Shown here: one piece after another, positions 32,842 through 41,626 of the stretch
Layout: each line of letters starts with the position of its first letter
How positions within the stretch are numbered: position 1 is the first letter of the stretch
Source of the DNA: DASRAP01 sp035277145
GTDB lineage: Bacteria; Gemmatimonadota; Gemmatimonadetes; Gemmatimonadales; Gemmatimonadaceae
Assembly: GCA_035277145.1 (NCBI GenBank)
Contig: DATELA010000012.1
Span: 1-64,000, forward strand
DNA: 64,000 nucleotides
Reading direction: 5' to 3'
Notes under the pieces: generated by a model
The model's database searches: none
What the model was told of the DNA's origin: nothing
The model's input: only the letters and a program-made list of their open reading frames with translations
Translations under genes and position numbers: made by a program

Positions 32842-33399
32842 CTATCCCCGGAGCCGGTCCGCCAGCGCCTCGCGAAGCATGCGAAGTGCGCGCCCCATCA
32901 GCGTTTCCACCGTTTTCACGGAAATCTCGAGTGTGACGGCGATCTCGTTGTAGGTGAGGTGCTGCTCACGACTCAACAAAAACACCTCACGCGCTCGCGG
33001 TGAAAGCGCGCCGAGCGCCGATGTGAGCGCAGTCTGCACCTCATCGGCGGCGAGCGCATCGTCTGCTTCCGGCGCAATGGCCGGACCACCGTCGGAATCG
33101 ATCAGACTTTCCGTACCACGCTGCGCACGCAGGTAATTCAGCGCGCGATTGCGCACGGCGCGGTACAAATACGACGCAAGCTTGTCCGCATCGGGCAGTG
33201 CGTCTCGCCTATTCCACACTGCAATGAAAACGTCCTGCACGACGTCTTCCGCGGCATCGCGACTCGCGACGATTCGCGCTGCGTAGTCGGCAAGATCCGC
33301 ATACGTCGCCCGGAACAGCCGCTCGAAGGCGCCGCGATCACCGCCGCGTACGGCAGCGACGGTGTGCGGCGTGAGCAGGCCCGTGTCCACGATCACCAT
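32842..33399 (-). CDS. ECF sigma-70 factor (FecI-like)
   Basis: 185 aa. Region 2: LFRATYADLADYAARIVASRDAAEDVVQDVFIAVWNRRDALPDADKLASYLYRAVRNRALNYLRAQRG. Region 4: ALGALSPRAREVFLLSREQHLTYNEIAVTLEISVKTVETLMGRALRMLREAL, the FecI-type wording. It is divergent from a FecR anti-sigma and STN-TonB receptor, which together form a cell-surface signalling set. The more usual order is fecI-fecR-receptor on one strand, so the split arrangement is notable. Confidence 0.93.
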   Translation of the reverse strand: MVIVDTGLLTPHTVAAVRGGDRGAFERLFRATYADLADYAARIVASRDAAEDVVQDVFIAVWNRRDALPDADKLASYLYRAVRNRALNYLRAQRGTESLIDSDGGPAIAPEADDALAADEVQTALTSALGALSPRAREVFLLSREQHLTYNEIAVTLEISVKTVETLMGRALRMLREALADRLRG

Positions 33400-33486
33400 A
33401 TTATGGACGTGTCAGGGAACGAGTGGCCGCCGCGTGTCTACCGGGTACCACAGACGGCACCACTGACACCCTGCTGACCGACGCTC

Positions 33487-34476
33487 ATGACCCTCCACAC
33501 GCCATCTGACGAACAGTTGGCACGGTACTTCGCCGGCGAAGCCACCGCCGACGACCGTGCGACGGTCGAGGCCTGGGCGCGCGCGAACGATGCGCAGCGC
33601 GCGGAACTGGACCGGTTGCGACGCGCGTGGGAGCATCGAACGCAGCGACGCGCGTGGAATGTCGATCGCGCATGGTCATCGGTTGCGGCGCGCATGGATG
33701 ACAAAGTCATCCCGCTGCGGCCGCGTGCGCCGTCGCGCGCGCGATTTCTGCTTCCACTTGCAGCATCGCTCGTGCTTTTCGCCGGTATCACGTTTGCGTG
33801 GCGCCCGTGGGCCGGATCGCCGTTGGCATCGACCCAAGTCCACGCGACGGCAGCGGGCGTCCGGCTCGATCTCGAATTACCGGACGGATCGAGCGTTACG
33901 CTTGGACCTGCATCGGAGCTTCGCGTGCTCGCGGGATTCGGCGGTAGCGAACGCCGCGTGCAATTGAGCGGTGAAGCGTGGTTCGAAGTGAAACACGACG
34001 ACAGCCGTCCGTTTGAAGTCCTCGCCGGCACGACCATCACGCGCGATATCGGCACGTCGTTCAGCGTTCGCGCGTTTCCCGGCGATTCCGTTGTTCGCGT
34101 TGTGTTGATCGAGGGCAGCGCATCGCTGCGTCACAGCGATCTGCAACCGGCGGAAGGAGTCACGCTCACCGCAAACGACGTAGGCATCATGCGCGCCACG
34201 GCGCGCGTCGCAACCGTGCAGCGCAACGCCGATGCAGCTCGCCTTGTCGCGTGGCGCACCGGCTCGCTCGATTTCGACAATACCGCGATGCGCGACATCG
34301 CCACAGAACTCGCGCGCTGGTACGGTGTCGTTGTTCGTTTTGCAGATTCGGCTGTCGCCGCGCGCCGCTACTCCGGTCCGGTGCCAACGAACGATCTCGC
34401 GGAGGCGCAGCGTTCTATAGAGACCGCGCTTGGCGTGCGGATCGTGCGCACCGGCGACACGCTCGTCGTCCGGTAG
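33487..34476 (+). CDS. FecR-family anti-sigma/signal transducer
   Basis: 329 aa. The N-terminal cytoplasmic helical region (SDEQLARYFAGEATADDRATVEAWARAND, about 5-60) binds sigma in this family. One membrane helix follows (LLPLAASLVLFAGITFAW, about 83-101), then the FecR periplasmic beta domain (LDLELPDGSSVTLGPASELRVLAG...VQLSGEAWFEVKHDDSRPFEVLAGTTITRDIGTSFSVR). A C-terminal domain (MRDIATELARWYGVVVRFAD) probably contacts the receptor's STN domain. Its stop codon is followed directly by the ATG of the receptor gene. Confidence 0.93.
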   Translation: MTLHTPSDEQLARYFAGEATADDRATVEAWARANDAQRAELDRLRRAWEHRTQRRAWNVDRAWSSVAARMDDKVIPLRPRAPSRARFLLPLAASLVLFAGITFAWRPWAGSPLASTQVHATAAGVRLDLELPDGSSVTLGPASELRVLAGFGGSERRVQLSGEAWFEVKHDDSRPFEVLAGTTITRDIGTSFSVRAFPGDSVVRVVLIEGSASLRHSDLQPAEGVTLTANDVGIMRATARVATVQRNADAARLVAWRTGSLDFDNTAMRDIATELARWYGVVVRFADSAVAARRYSGPVPTNDLAEAQRSIETALGVRIVRTGDTLVVR

Positions 34477-36897
34477 ATGTTGAACGTCCGGCGGTTTGTG
34501 TTCGGCGCGCGCGCGATGTGCGTCGCTTGCGCATTGGTAATCACCGCGTCAACCGTCTCTGCGCAAAAAGGGAACAACGGCGCATCCGTATTGGAGCGCG
34601 AGATCACGCTGTCTCTGGTAGACGCGCCATTGGGCGAAGCATTGATGACGATTCGCCGAGTGCACGGAGTTCCGATGGCGTGGAGCGGTGACGCGCTGCC
34701 CGCGTCGATGCGCGTAACGCTTTCGGTTCGCGATGCGCCACTCGGCAACACGTTGACGGCAATTCTCGCAGGGAGCGGACTCGATGTGGTCGTGACCGCG
34801 GGCGGTACAGTGGTGATTGTGCCGCGTCGCCAGGAAATCACGACACCTGGCCCGTCACCGCCGCCGGCTGCGCCGGACGCACGCGCGAATCCCGATGTTG
34901 CACGCGCGCTGGCAGCGACGGGCGTTCAACAACTCGATCGGGTCATTGTGATCGGCAGTCCGGTGCAAGCGTCGCCGGAACGCGAACAGCCGACAGCGGT
35001 CGCCGTTGTACAGAGCGCGCGCATTGCAGAGTTGTCGCACGCGCGTGCGACGGACGTCATGCGCACCGCGATGCCCGGCGTGGTGTTTTGGGATCGCGGA
35101 CCGATTGGACCACCGGCGCCGGTCGCGGGTGTGCGTGGCGTTGCATCGTTCACGACACGCGCACTCAAGACCTACGTCGACGGCATTGAACTCGCGTCGC
35201 CCGATTTGTTCACGCTCCTCGACGGGCGTGCGATCTCGCGCATTGAAATGATTCGCGGCCCACAAGGCGCTGCGCTGTACGGTCCCGACGCACTCAACGG
35301 AATCCTGCGCATCGAAACGTCACACGGCGCGTTCGGCGCACCCACAACCGGACGCGCGAGCGCAAGCGGCGGTGTGTACGATCGGTCTGGTTTGCCAGCG
35401 CCGGAGATCGCGCACGACGTATTCGGCGGATTGCAGCAGGCGAACGGCCGCGCGTCGTACGATGCGAGCGCGTCGTTCGCGCAAACAGGGATCGGGCCGA
35501 CAGTCCCGTTGGCGCGAACACTCAATGGACAAGCCGGCGCGCGCTTGCTCGCGGGACCTGTTGTGATTGATGCATCAGTGCGCGGCGCGCAACACGACTA
35601 CGCGCTCGAGCGCGCAAGCCTGGTTGGTGCCGCGGACAGACGATCGCGCGTGCCGCAAACCATTGAAGAGCGTGCGGTCGCTCTATCCGCGGTACATCAG
35701 ATCACCGGTTCGTTGCGCGAAACGCTTGTTGCCGGTGTGCACTGGATCGAAGGCGCTCGTGAACCATTTCGCTCGCCGGTTCTTCCGCCACGCTTGCCGC
35801 TTGGTGCCACACATGAAACGGCGGAGCGCGCTTCGCTTCGATACAGCATCACCGCGGACGTTACGCGCGCGGTCACGCTGTCGGGTGGCGCGGAGGCGAG
35901 CAATCTCACCGTCGAACGCGCCGCGCGACGTGCCACGACCACGACAGATCTTTCCCGCTTGTACAGCGACGAAACGCACGCGGCCGGCGCATTCGCGCAA
36001 GCACGTGTGCGACTGGGCCGTCTCGTGGTCAGCGGCGGTGCGCGCGGTGAGCGTCTCTCCGAAGTCGGCGACAATCTCGGCACCGTGTGGGCATCTACTG
36101 CGGGTGCGTCGTGGAGTCACGAACTCAGCGTTGCGACGATTCGCGTGCGCGCGGCGTGGGGGAGCGGAATCAAACCACCTGAAGCAGGCATGGCGCGCGA
36201 GGCGACGACCGACGGTTTGCGTCAGGCCGCGAACGATGAACTCGCGCCGGAGCGCCAACGCGGCGTTGAAGGCGGCATCGATGTGTACTTCGCGAGCGGC
36301 CCGTTCATTCGCGTCACGGCGTACAACCAGCGCGCGACGGACTTGATTCAGCAAGTCCTGCTGCGCGACAACGACACAACGCGTCGCACATACCAGTATC
36401 AGAACGTCGGCGTCATTCGCAATCGCGGCGTTGAATTCGAAGGCGGTAGGCGCGTCGGCGCATTCACCGCATCGGCATCCATGTATCTGCCCCGCAGCGA
36501 AGTCGTGAAACTCGCGCCGCGTTACTCGGGCGAATTCCAACCCGGCGACGCCCTCGTCGAAGTTCCCGAAGCGGCGGGCGCGCTATCACTGCGCTACGAA
36601 AACGCGCGTGTGCAAGCCGAGCTCGGTGCGACAGTGCTCGGTCCGTGGACTGGATACGATTGGATCGAAGTGATGCGCGTCGAACTCGGCCAAGCCACTG
36701 CGCGCGACGCCGTGCGCGACTACTGGATGCGCTATCCCGGCGTGATTCGCCCGTACATCACCGGTTCGCTGCGAGTCTCAGCGCACGCGCAATTGTTTGT
36801 TCGCGTGGACAATCCCGCCAACTCCGCCGACTACGTGCGCGACAACCTCTCGCCTACGCTTGGCCGACTTGCAATGATCGGCATCGGAACCCGCTGA
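34477..36897 (+). CDS. TonB-dependent receptor with N-terminal STN signalling domain
   Basis: 806-aa outer-membrane transporter. After a signal (ALVITASTVSAQ) comes a secretin/TonB N-terminal domain (ITLSLVDAPLGEALMTIRRVHGVPMAWSGDALP, about 40-120). A Pro-rich spacer, a TonB-box-like VIVIGSPVQ, and the plug (ARATDVMRTAMPGVVFWDRG...ISRIEMIRGPQGAALYGPDALNGILRIET) follow, then a 22-strand-type barrel. The STN domain would pass ligand occupancy to the adjacent FecR. The ligand is unknown; nothing here indicates siderophore synthesis. Start and upstream stop abut with no gap. Confidence 0.94.
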   Translation: MLNVRRFVFGARAMCVACALVITASTVSAQKGNNGASVLEREITLSLVDAPLGEALMTIRRVHGVPMAWSGDALPASMRVTLSVRDAPLGNTLTAILAGSGLDVVVTAGGTVVIVPRRQEITTPGPSPPPAAPDARANPDVARALAATGVQQLDRVIVIGSPVQASPEREQPTAVAVVQSARIAELSHARATDVMRTAMPGVVFWDRGPIGPPAPVAGVRGVASFTTRALKTYVDGIELASPDLFTLLDGRAISRIEMIRGPQGAALYGPDALNGILRIETSHGAFGAPTTGRASASGGVYDRSGLPAPEIAHDVFGGLQQANGRASYDASASFAQTGIGPTVPLARTLNGQAGARLLAGPVVIDASVRGAQHDYALERASLVGAADRRSRVPQTIEERAVALSAVHQITGSLRETLVAGVHWIEGAREPFRSPVLPPRLPLGATHETAERASLRYSITADVTRAVTLSGGAEASNLTVERAARRATTTTDLSRLYSDETHAAGAFAQARVRLGRLVVSGGARGERLSEVGDNLGTVWASTAGASWSHELSVATIRVRAAWGSGIKPPEAGMAREATTDGLRQAANDELAPERQRGVEGGIDVYFASGPFIRVTAYNQRATDLIQQVLLRDNDTTRRTYQYQNVGVIRNRGVEFEGGRRVGAFTASASMYLPRSEVVKLAPRYSGEFQPGDALVEVPEAAGALSLRYENARVQAELGATVLGPWTGYDWIEVMRVELGQATARDAVRDYWMRYPGVIRPYITGSLRVSAHAQLFVRVDNPANSADYVRDNLSPTLGRLAMIGIGTR

Positions 36898-36915
36898 GCT
36901 TCGTCGCTTCGCAAC

Positions 36916-37091
36916 TGCAGGACAAACGCAACGCCGAGCCGCAGGGCACTACCACTGCAGACCACGGATGACACGGATAAGCGCTGATAAACACGGATAC
37001 GGCAAAGCTGTTGTTGTATCCGTGCCAAATCAGTGTGCATCCGTGTGATCCGTGGTCTGCGTTCTCTGCCCCTCTGCGTTGCGTTTCAAGG
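36916..37091. repeat. R1 repeat, copy d, interrupted by R2
   Basis: A partial R1 left arm (GACAAACGCAACGCCGAG, 36921 on) and an R1 right arm (TTCTCTGCCCCTCTGCGTTG, 37061-37085) flank a complete R2 hairpin. The usual R1 centre is missing, replaced by R2. The right end reaches the stop codon of the leftward propeller gene. Confidence 0.85.
36953..37061. repeat. R2 hairpin repeat nested in R1
   Basis: The left arm GCAGACCACGGATGACAC... (36956-37000) has ACACGGAT words and the right arm (37016-37061) GTATCCGTG, GCATCCGTGTGATCCGTGG. An insertion of one family into another shows that these are discrete, mobile or swappable units. Confidence 0.9.
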
Positions 37092-37092
37092 G

Positions 37093-40000
37093 TTACATGA
37101 TCGGACCGAGAAGTCGCGCGACTTCGGCCTTGACCGCATCAAGTTCGCGCCGCAAAACAACCGCACGATCGATCGCGTCCTTCCCGACTTTCTGATCGAC
37201 GCGCGTGATCATGCCCGCGAGATACGAGATGTGCGCCTGAAGCCCAGGCTTGCCGTACCGAACGGGCTCGGTATTCAGCTTCGCCGCAATCGCCTGCACC
37301 TTCGTCAACGAATCGGCAGCAGCCGCGCCTGACGCCGCGCGTAGACGCGTCTCCGCTGCACGCACGCGCTGCACGACCTCTCCCACTTCGGCGACCATGT
37401 TGCGCATGCGCGTGTTGTGCTCGAACTGCGCGCGCAAATCCGCAGCGGTGATTCCTTCGGCGGCGACGCGCGGATCGATCAACACCGTGAACGGCACCGT
37501 CTTCGTCATTGCGCCGACCGTCACGCGCGCCTGATAGCGTCCAGGCGGTGCGCCGAGTCCGTTGGAATGGCCAACGTCCCATACGAAACGATTGAGCCCG
37601 GCAACCTTCGTGACGCGATTGAGCGGCGGACCTTCAGCAACAACCGCCTGACGACCAGCCATCATCGCTTCATCGGGATCATCGCCCCCGCCGCCACCGC
37701 CACCACCGCCTCGCCCACCGCGGCCTCCACGTCCGCCGCGACCACCGGCGGGCTCGGCGCTCGAATACGAATTCACTGCTGCGCCACGTTCATCGAGAAT
37801 CTCGACGCGCACATCGCCGCCCGGTGCACTCGGCAAATAGTACTCGACGGTGGGACCGAGAAACTCGCGGCCCGCTTGCGTGCGATATCCGTCGCGTGGT
37901 GTGTAGAGCGTGAACTCTGTCGCGCGCGTTTGCGGCGTGATCTGATGCAGCGACGATACGTTGTCCATGATCCAGAGCGCGCGGCCCTGCGTCGCAACGA
38001 TCAGATCCTTGCGATACACCTTGATGTCGTTGATTGGAACGACGGGCATGTTGAGCATGAACTGCTGCCAATGCGCGCCGTTGTCGAACGAGATGTACAT
38101 GCCGAATTCCGTGCCCGCGTAAAGCAGACCCTCGCGACTCGGATCTTCGCGCACAACGCGCGTCGGATTGTCGGCGGCGATGCCGTTCGTTCCCGTCGTC
38201 AGCCGCGTCCACGTCGCGCCGTAGTCGTCGGTCTTGTAGATGTACGGTGCGTAATCGCCGAGCAGATAGCGATACACCGCGTAGTATGCTGACCCGCGAC
38301 GGTGCGGCGATGCATCGATCCATGCAACGCGTCCGCCTTTCGGTAAATCGCGCGGCGTGATGTTCTTCCACGTCTTTCCATCATCGCGCGTGATGTAGAA
38401 CGGGCCGTCGTTCGCGCCCGTCCAGATGACGCCGCGTTCGTGCGGCGACTCCGTGATCGCGTAGATGACGCTGTAGAACTCTTCGCCCGTGACGTCGCGC
38501 GTGATTGGTTCACCGCTTGCGCCCTGGCAACACGGGTCGTTCGCGGTGAGGTCGGGCGAGATCGCGGTCCACACCACGCCTTTGTCGCGCGTGCGGTGCA
38601 CGTACTGCGAACCGTAGTAGAGAACGTCGGGATCGTGCGGAGACGTCGCCATCGGTGACACGCGCTGCATGCGCCAAATGAGATCGCGCGCGGGATTGCC
38701 GTACAACGACTGCCCGCCGACCCAATAGTTCTTCGACTGGCCGGTTTCCTTGTTCATCACACTGTACTGACCTTTGCACGAACCATAGACCATGTTCGGT
38801 TCGCGCGGATGCGGAATCACCGGACCGGTCTCGCACCCCGGTGCGCGCTGAATCGATTCGCGATCGTATGCGCCGGCGAGGCTCGAAATGCCCCACGTAC
38901 TGTTGTCCTGTTGCGCGCCCCACAACACGTACGGGAACGCGTTGTCGGGCCACACCTGATACATCTCAGACGTCACCTGATTCATTTGCGTCGACCATGT
39001 GCGCCCGCCGTCGAACGAGACGTTTGCGCCACCGTCGTTCGATTGAATCATCGTGTTGCCGTCGCGCGGACTCACCCAGATGTCGTGGTTATCGCCGTGC
39101 GGTGTGCGGAACGTCGTCAGCGTACGGCCGCCGTCGACGGATTTGTAAAACGATTCCGCGCCCGCGTATACGACATCCGCGTTTGTGGGATCGGCACCGA
39201 GCGTCGTGTAGTAAAACGGTCGCTGCACTAGCCCGCCAGTGGAATTCACCAACGCCCACGTCGCACCTGCGTCATCGGAGCGATAGAGACCGCCGCCGGG
39301 TTTGGCTTCGATCAACGCGTAAATGCGATTCGCGTTCGCTGCAGTGACCGCGAGGTTGCCCTTGCCGATGAGTTCGGACGGAAGTCCCGTGCGGCCGCGC
39401 TGCCATGTGTCGCCGCCGTCCGTGCTCTTGTAAAAACCGCCTTCGCGCGAACCGCTGATGATCGTCCACGGTTTGCGTTCGATGCGTGACGCCCACGCGT
39501 ATACAACGCTCGGATTGCCCGGTTGCAATTCGACATCCATGGCACCGGAACTGTCGGACACGAATAGCGTCTTACGCCATGTGCGCCCGCCGTCCGTGGT
39601 TTTGTAAATGCCGCGATCGGGCGTCGGCTTGAAGATGTCGCCGTTCGCCGCGACCCAAACGATGTCGGGATTCGTCGGATGAATGCGCACGGCACCGATT
39701 TGTCCGACGTTGTAGAGACCGGCGAACGTCCACGTCGAACCGCCGTCGGTGGTTTTCCAAACGCCGCGTCCCGTTGAGACGTTGCTGCGCACACCATCGG
39801 AACCCGTGCCGACATAAATGATGTTGGGATCGGTCAGCGCGACCGCGATGTCGCCAATCGATGCGACCGGCACCTTGCCGTCGGTAATCGGCGACCAGCT
39901 CTCGCCGCCGTCGGTGGTGCGGAACACGCCACCGCTCGCGACGCCCATGTAGAACGTGCGCGGTTGTGATGGCACGCCGGTTACCGATGTCACGCGTCCG

Positions 40001-40182
40001 CCGCGCGGCGGGCCGACGAGACGGTAGCTGAGTCCGCGGAAGAGCGCGTCATCAACCGACTCCATCATCGGTGCGCGCGCGGGTGCCGTCGGCGCCGCGG
40101 GGCGACTGACTTGCGCGCGCGCGGTGGCGGCGCTGAACACAACAAAAAGCAGAGCAAACGGAATCGATCGGCGTGACATCAT
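37093..40182 (-). CDS. Exported sortilin/BNR-type propeller protein
   Basis: About 1029 aa. A signal (PFALLFVVFSAATARAQ) precedes many BNR/VPS10-like blades with the Ser-x-Asp-x-Gly-x-x-Trp motif (RTTDGGESWSPI, KTTDGGSTWTFAG, KSTDGGDTWQRG, RSDDAGATWALV, ITRDDGKTWKNI). The C-terminal roughly 250 residues include a beta domain, a Gly/Arg run (about residue 805-830) and a helical end (VAEVGEVVQRVRAAETRLRAA...). Such proteins are often labelled glycosyl hydrolases, but sialidase catalytic residues are not evident, so binding or scaffolding is more likely. Start 40182 or 40179 (MMSRRS). A much longer in-frame extension overlaps the cytochrome gene and is rejected. Confidence 0.9.
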   Translation of the reverse strand: MMSRRSIPFALLFVVFSAATARAQVSRPAAPTAPARAPMMESVDDALFRGLSYRLVGPPRGGRVTSVTGVPSQPRTFYMGVASGGVFRTTDGGESWSPITDGKVPVASIGDIAVALTDPNIIYVGTGSDGVRSNVSTGRGVWKTTDGGSTWTFAGLYNVGQIGAVRIHPTNPDIVWVAANGDIFKPTPDRGIYKTTDGGRTWRKTLFVSDSSGAMDVELQPGNPSVVYAWASRIERKPWTIISGSREGGFYKSTDGGDTWQRGRTGLPSELIGKGNLAVTAANANRIYALIEAKPGGGLYRSDDAGATWALVNSTGGLVQRPFYYTTLGADPTNADVVYAGAESFYKSVDGGRTLTTFRTPHGDNHDIWVSPRDGNTMIQSNDGGANVSFDGGRTWSTQMNQVTSEMYQVWPDNAFPYVLWGAQQDNSTWGISSLAGAYDRESIQRAPGCETGPVIPHPREPNMVYGSCKGQYSVMNKETGQSKNYWVGGQSLYGNPARDLIWRMQRVSPMATSPHDPDVLYYGSQYVHRTRDKGVVWTAISPDLTANDPCCQGASGEPITRDVTGEEFYSVIYAITESPHERGVIWTGANDGPFYITRDDGKTWKNITPRDLPKGGRVAWIDASPHRRGSAYYAVYRYLLGDYAPYIYKTDDYGATWTRLTTGTNGIAADNPTRVVREDPSREGLLYAGTEFGMYISFDNGAHWQQFMLNMPVVPINDIKVYRKDLIVATQGRALWIMDNVSSLHQITPQTRATEFTLYTPRDGYRTQAGREFLGPTVEYYLPSAPGGDVRVEILDERGAAVNSYSSAEPAGGRGGRGGRGGRGGGGGGGGGDDPDEAMMAGRQAVVAEGPPLNRVTKVAGLNRFVWDVGHSNGLGAPPGRYQARVTVGAMTKTVPFTVLIDPRVAAEGITAADLRAQFEHNTRMRNMVAEVGEVVQRVRAAETRLRAASGAAAADSLTKVQAIAAKLNTEPVRYGKPGLQAHISYLAGMITRVDQKVGKDAIDRAVVLRRELDAVKAEVARLLGPIM

Positions 40183-40275
40183 CGGTGCCCTGGTCAATAC
40201 GTGAGACTGAATGTGGGCATCAACGTATTGCGCCGGCACTTGACTGGCAAAACAGCACGCTGCTTCGTAATGCGC

Positions 40276-40857
40276 ATGAACAGACTCGCACTCGCTCTTT
40301 CGGCCGCCGTGCTCTCTGCGGCTTCGTGTTCGCGCGCCACGCCGCCGGCGGCAACGCCTGCGCCGACGACACCGGCGCCAACGTCCCCGGCCCCCACTGC
40401 GGCCCCGACAGGAGGCGTACCCGGCGCCGGCGGACGCGCCCAGCTCACGCCTGAACAGCGCGCCGCGCGCCGGGATTCGTTGAGTGCGGTGCGCGCCGAC
40501 GCAGTGCGACAAGTGCTCGCAACAATCGCCGGACGCGAGAACGAACCCGCGGGTCAGGTCTTCACGAACGTGCAGCTCCTGAAAGACATGCCGGCGCGGC
40601 AATTCGTGGTCGCGATGGATTCGACGTTTGGCCGCGCGCTGAGTTTCGGTTGCGCGTCGTGCCACGTCGCCGGCGACTGGGCCGCCGAAACGCGGCCGAA
40701 TAAAGGGCGCACGCGCATCATGATCGAAATGGTGAACGCGATCAACAGCCAGCATTTGTCGAAAATGCCCGCGGGCCGCAGCGGTAACACGCCGCGCATT
40801 ACGTGCATCACGTGTCACCGCGGCAACGGAAACCCAGGTAGCGCGATCCTGCCGTAA
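40276..40857 (+). CDS. Exported di-haem c-type cytochrome
   Basis: 193 aa. A signal (ALALSAAVLSAASC) with a possible lipid-anchored Cys is followed by a long Pro/Ala/Thr linker (about 22-60). A haem domain then has CASCH and CITCH sites separated by about 50 residues; Met and His residues nearby may be axial ligands. The pattern (LLKDMPARQFVVAMDSTFGRALSFGCASCHVAGDWA...TCITCHRGNGNP) resembles single modules of photosynthetic-reaction-centre-type cytochrome c subunits, a group common outside phototrophs. It would carry electrons in the periplasm. An ATG at 40270 is two codons earlier. Confidence 0.88.
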   Translation: MNRLALALSAAVLSAASCSRATPPAATPAPTTPAPTSPAPTAAPTGGVPGAGGRAQLTPEQRAARRDSLSAVRADAVRQVLATIAGRENEPAGQVFTNVQLLKDMPARQFVVAMDSTFGRALSFGCASCHVAGDWAAETRPNKGRTRIMIEMVNAINSQHLSKMPAGRSGNTPRITCITCHRGNGNPGSAILP

Positions 40858-40879
40858 TTCCGAGTCAACAGCCAATCAC

Positions 40880-41626
40880 GTGTCCGAGTTTTACGCGCTC
40901 CGCCGCTCGACGATAAAAGACACAACAGCTCTCATCCTGTTCGTCTTCGGGTGGCTCGGTTCAGCGCCATTCGCGTGGCCATACATCACGGCGGGATTTG
41001 AGTCGGGTGATCCAACCGCCGGTGTGTTTCGGTTTGCCGTCGTCGTGTTCGGCGCGGGAATCGGCTGCGGACTCGCCGGCCTCGGACTCGGCTCCGTGGG
41101 CGGATGGATGTGGGAGCGCTCGCATCGCCGGTGGCGTGTTGCCCATCCGCACGCGGAGCAGGCTGCACCACAATGGGATTCCGTTGAAAGGGAACGGCGC
41201 GCAATTGAAGCGCTGCCCGCATTGCCGCCGATAGTCTACGACGACCGGTCAGTGACATCGGCGCAGTACGCACCGCTGATCAAACGCGTCACCGGTGAAA
41301 CGTTCGACAAGACGCGCACCACACGCGCGCTCAAAGCCACGCAGAACATTTGTGCGTGGGACGGCGACAAACTCATCGGCATCGCGCGCATTCTGACGGA
41401 TGGATTTCTCGCTGCGACGCTCGCGGAAATCGCCGTCGATCCCGACTATCAACGGCGCGGTGTCGGCCGGGAGCTGATGAACCGCGCGTTCAACGCAACG
41501 CCGCGCGGTACACTCGTTGCGATCGCACCGCTTGCGTTTGCACCGTTCTTTGAACGTATCGGTTGTGAACGCGGCGTCGCGGGATTCGCGATGCGCCGCC
41601 CGGCGCGCCGGTCTGCGACCGCTTAA
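40880..41626 (+). CDS. Membrane-anchored GNAT N-acetyltransferase
   Basis: 248 aa. The N-terminal 85 residues contain two membrane helices (TTALILFVFGWLGSAPFAW; FRFAVVVFGAGIGCGLAGLGLGSVGGWMW). The C-terminal 120 residues are a GNAT domain: IVYDDRSVTSAQYAPLIKRV, GIARILTDGFLAATLAEIAVDPDYQRRGVGRELMNRAF (acetyl-CoA loop Q-R-R-G-V-G-R). Two-helix anchors are rare for GNATs. The second half reads as a normal soluble GNAT, so this looks like a gene fusion. A GTG start is used. Its stop overlaps the stop of the opposing fucosidase by four bases. Confidence 0.85.
   Translation: MSEFYALRRSTIKDTTALILFVFGWLGSAPFAWPYITAGFESGDPTAGVFRFAVVVFGAGIGCGLAGLGLGSVGGWMWERSHRRWRVAHPHAEQAAPQWDSVERERRAIEALPALPPIVYDDRSVTSAQYAPLIKRVTGETFDKTRTTRALKATQNICAWDGDKLIGIARILTDGFLAATLAEIAVDPDYQRRGVGRELMNRAFNATPRGTLVAIAPLAFAPFFERIGCERGVAGFAMRRPARRSATA

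Noticed and set aside
37093..40182. Annotation of the sortilin-like protein as a sialidase or glycosyl hydrolase
   Set aside because: BNR/Asp-box blades are present, but I cannot see the catalytic Arg triad, Tyr and Glu of sialidases.
40183..40875. Upstream in-frame extension of the sortilin-like protein by about 230 residues
   Set aside because: It overlaps the di-haem cytochrome gene on the other strand and has antisense-like Arg/His composition; a good signal peptide starts at 40182.
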